Below, piece after piece: positions 63,301-64,000 of a stretch of DNA of 64,000 bases; position 1 is the stretch's first letter; each line of letters opens with the position of its first letter. The notes below the pieces were generated by a model that searched no databases, was not told the origin of the DNA, and saw only the letters and a program-made list of their open reading frames with translations. Origin of the DNA: Sepiola atlantica (lineage: Eukaryota; Mollusca; Cephalopoda; Sepiida; Sepiolidae); NCBI GenBank assembly GCA_963556195.1, contig CAUVYP010000586.1, positions 124,001 through 188,000 on the forward strand. Reading direction: 5' to 3'. Position numbers and translations under genes: made by a program.

Positions 63301-64000
63301 CAAACTGAATACGCAAAACATCAACAAAATTTAGCGCGTTTTAAAGTTGATATCGCTTTTGTTTATAACTTCCACATTTATTCGAATTGTGCAACGAAAC
63401 TTTACACAGATTAGCGGAGTCACATTTTCTACTGAAGTACCAAGTTTCAGAAGTGCAGCTCTTGTACTGCCGGAGATATGTCGATACAAACTGAATACGC
63501 AAACTATCAACAAAATTTAGTGCGATTTAAAGTTGATATCGATTTTGTTTATAACTTCACCATTCTTTTCAATTGTGCAACGAAACTTTGCAGAGATAAG
63601 CGGAGTCACATGCTCTACTGAAGTACCAAGTTTTAGAAGTGCAGCTCTTTTACTGCCGGAGATATGTCGATACAAACTGAATACGCAAAACATCAACAAA
63701 ATTTAGCGCGTTTTAAAGTGGATATCGCTTTTGTTTATAACTTCCACATTTATTCGAATTGTGCAACGAAACTTTGCACAGATTAGCGGAGTCACATTTT
63801 CTACTGAAGTACCAAGTTTCAGAAGTGCAGCTCTTGTACTGCCGGAGATATGTCGATACAAACTGAATACGCAAAACATCAACAAAATTTAGCGCGTTTT
63901 AAAGTTGATATCGCTTTTGTTTATAACTTCCACATTTATTCGAATTGTGCAACGAAACTTTGCAGACAGTCGCGGATAGGCCTTTTCTACTGAAGCACCA
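60354..64000. repeat. 20-monomer block, copy 2, cut by the window edge
   Basis: It has the same class order as 56,076-59,795. The last monomer (63,888-64,000) is truncated at 113 bp within a B that has GAAGCACC. I see one difference from copy 1 in about 3.6 kb, so this is among the youngest duplications in the window. It probably continues beyond the edge. Confidence 0.93.

Larger units (their letters stand above)
1..64000. repeat. 186-bp satellite DNA array filling the window, with higher-order structure
   Basis: Every line of the sequence aligns to one 186-bp unit repeated head to tail in a single orientation, with 343 complete copies and two partial edge copies. The consensus has 36 C and 33 G in 186 bp (37 % GC) and nine CpG. 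Monomer classes A to E and their order form multi-monomer repeats described in the other entries. The register is kept from end to end except for one 1-bp deletion near 17,756. There are no interruptions by transposons, simple repeats or unique DNA. Length, homogeneity and HOR order are typical of centromeric or pericentromeric satellites, but location on a chromosome is inference. The species and satellite family are not recognised. The recurrent minus-strand open frame of about 60 codons in each unit is not considered a gene. Confidence 0.98.

Noticed and set aside
92..63885. About 280 near-identical minus-strand ORFs of 60 codons, one per monomer
   Set aside because: They start at TTG, end at the same TAA in each unit, have no domain I recognise and no promoter or spacing of a gene. 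The unit is 3 x 62 bp, so one open frame by chance is copied in every monomer. I estimate a frame open for 60 codons at about 1-2 % per frame at this base composition, so one in six frames is unremarkable.
1..64000. CRISPR array
   Set aside because: Regular repeats are present, but there are no unique spacers; the whole 186-bp period is repeat.
1..64000. Transposon, LTR or rDNA spacer origin
   Set aside because: I found no terminal repeats, no transposase or reverse-transcriptase frames, no rRNA similarity and no target-site duplications anywhere in the window.
1..64000. Assignment to a named satellite family or species
   Set aside because: Unit length and composition fit many invertebrate satellites; I do not recognise the sequence and cannot search databases.

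Overview
The whole window is one uninterrupted tandem satellite-DNA array. A 186-bp monomer (consensus about 37 % GC) is repeated head to tail in one orientation: 343 complete monomers plus a partial one at each edge. I see no protein-coding gene, tRNA, rRNA, transposon, insertion sequence, CRISPR array or non-satellite spacer. The array runs off both ends, so its true limits are unknown. This is a eukaryotic heterochromatin (centromeric or pericentromeric) type of sequence, not bacterial or phage DNA. CpG is not depleted (9 per consensus monomer against about 6.4 expected from base composition). That argues against long-term germline CpG methylation and fits an invertebrate such as an insect, but I do not recognise the satellite family or the species.

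Monomers are numbered here from the TTTAGCGCG motif (monomer position 1). They fall into a few classes set mainly by a 21-bp cassette at monomer positions 78-98. By eye I count about 155 A, 68 B, 44 C, 56 D and 21 E. A has CAGATTAGCGGAGTCACATT in the cassette. B has GACAGTCGCGGATAGGCCTT. E has GACCGTCGCGGAGACACACG. D has GAGATAAGCGGAGTCACATG and differs from A at about 14 positions in all. C is an A monomer whose last bases (AAACTATC in place of AAAACATC) belong to the D that always follows it. D' is a D with GTTGATATC and CTTTTGAATT. D'' is a D' whose 3' part is A-like. B' carries GATAGTTCG. B'' carries GGATAAGCG or GGATAGGCG. A* is an A-type monomer with GTGTATAAC.

Above the monomer there is clear but irregular higher-order repeat (HOR) structure. 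From left to right: 14-monomer blocks 4,650 bp apart (2.7-9.9 kb) flanking an A-A-B trimer stretch; 19- and 14-monomer units (9.8-15.7 kb); a 22-monomer, about 4.09-kb tandem duplication (15.7-23.9 kb); a 12 to 15 to about 20-26 monomer HOR (23-38.6 kb); short 8- and 5-monomer duplications (38.6-43.4 kb); a zone of only A and B with 6-7-6 monomer units (45.1-49.9 kb); a mixed zone (49.9-56.1 kb); and a 4,278-bp-spaced, almost perfect duplication of 20 monomers that reaches the right edge.

No genes work together here. The notable points are the near-absolute conservation of the 186-bp register (one net 1-bp deletion in 64 kb), a recurrent class of length-preserving base swaps, and a modular, apparently recombinant cassette beside a small inverted repeat. 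Every monomer contains an open frame of about 60 codons on the minus strand. It starts with TTG and stops at TAA in each unit, and I regard it as a by-product of 186 being divisible by three.
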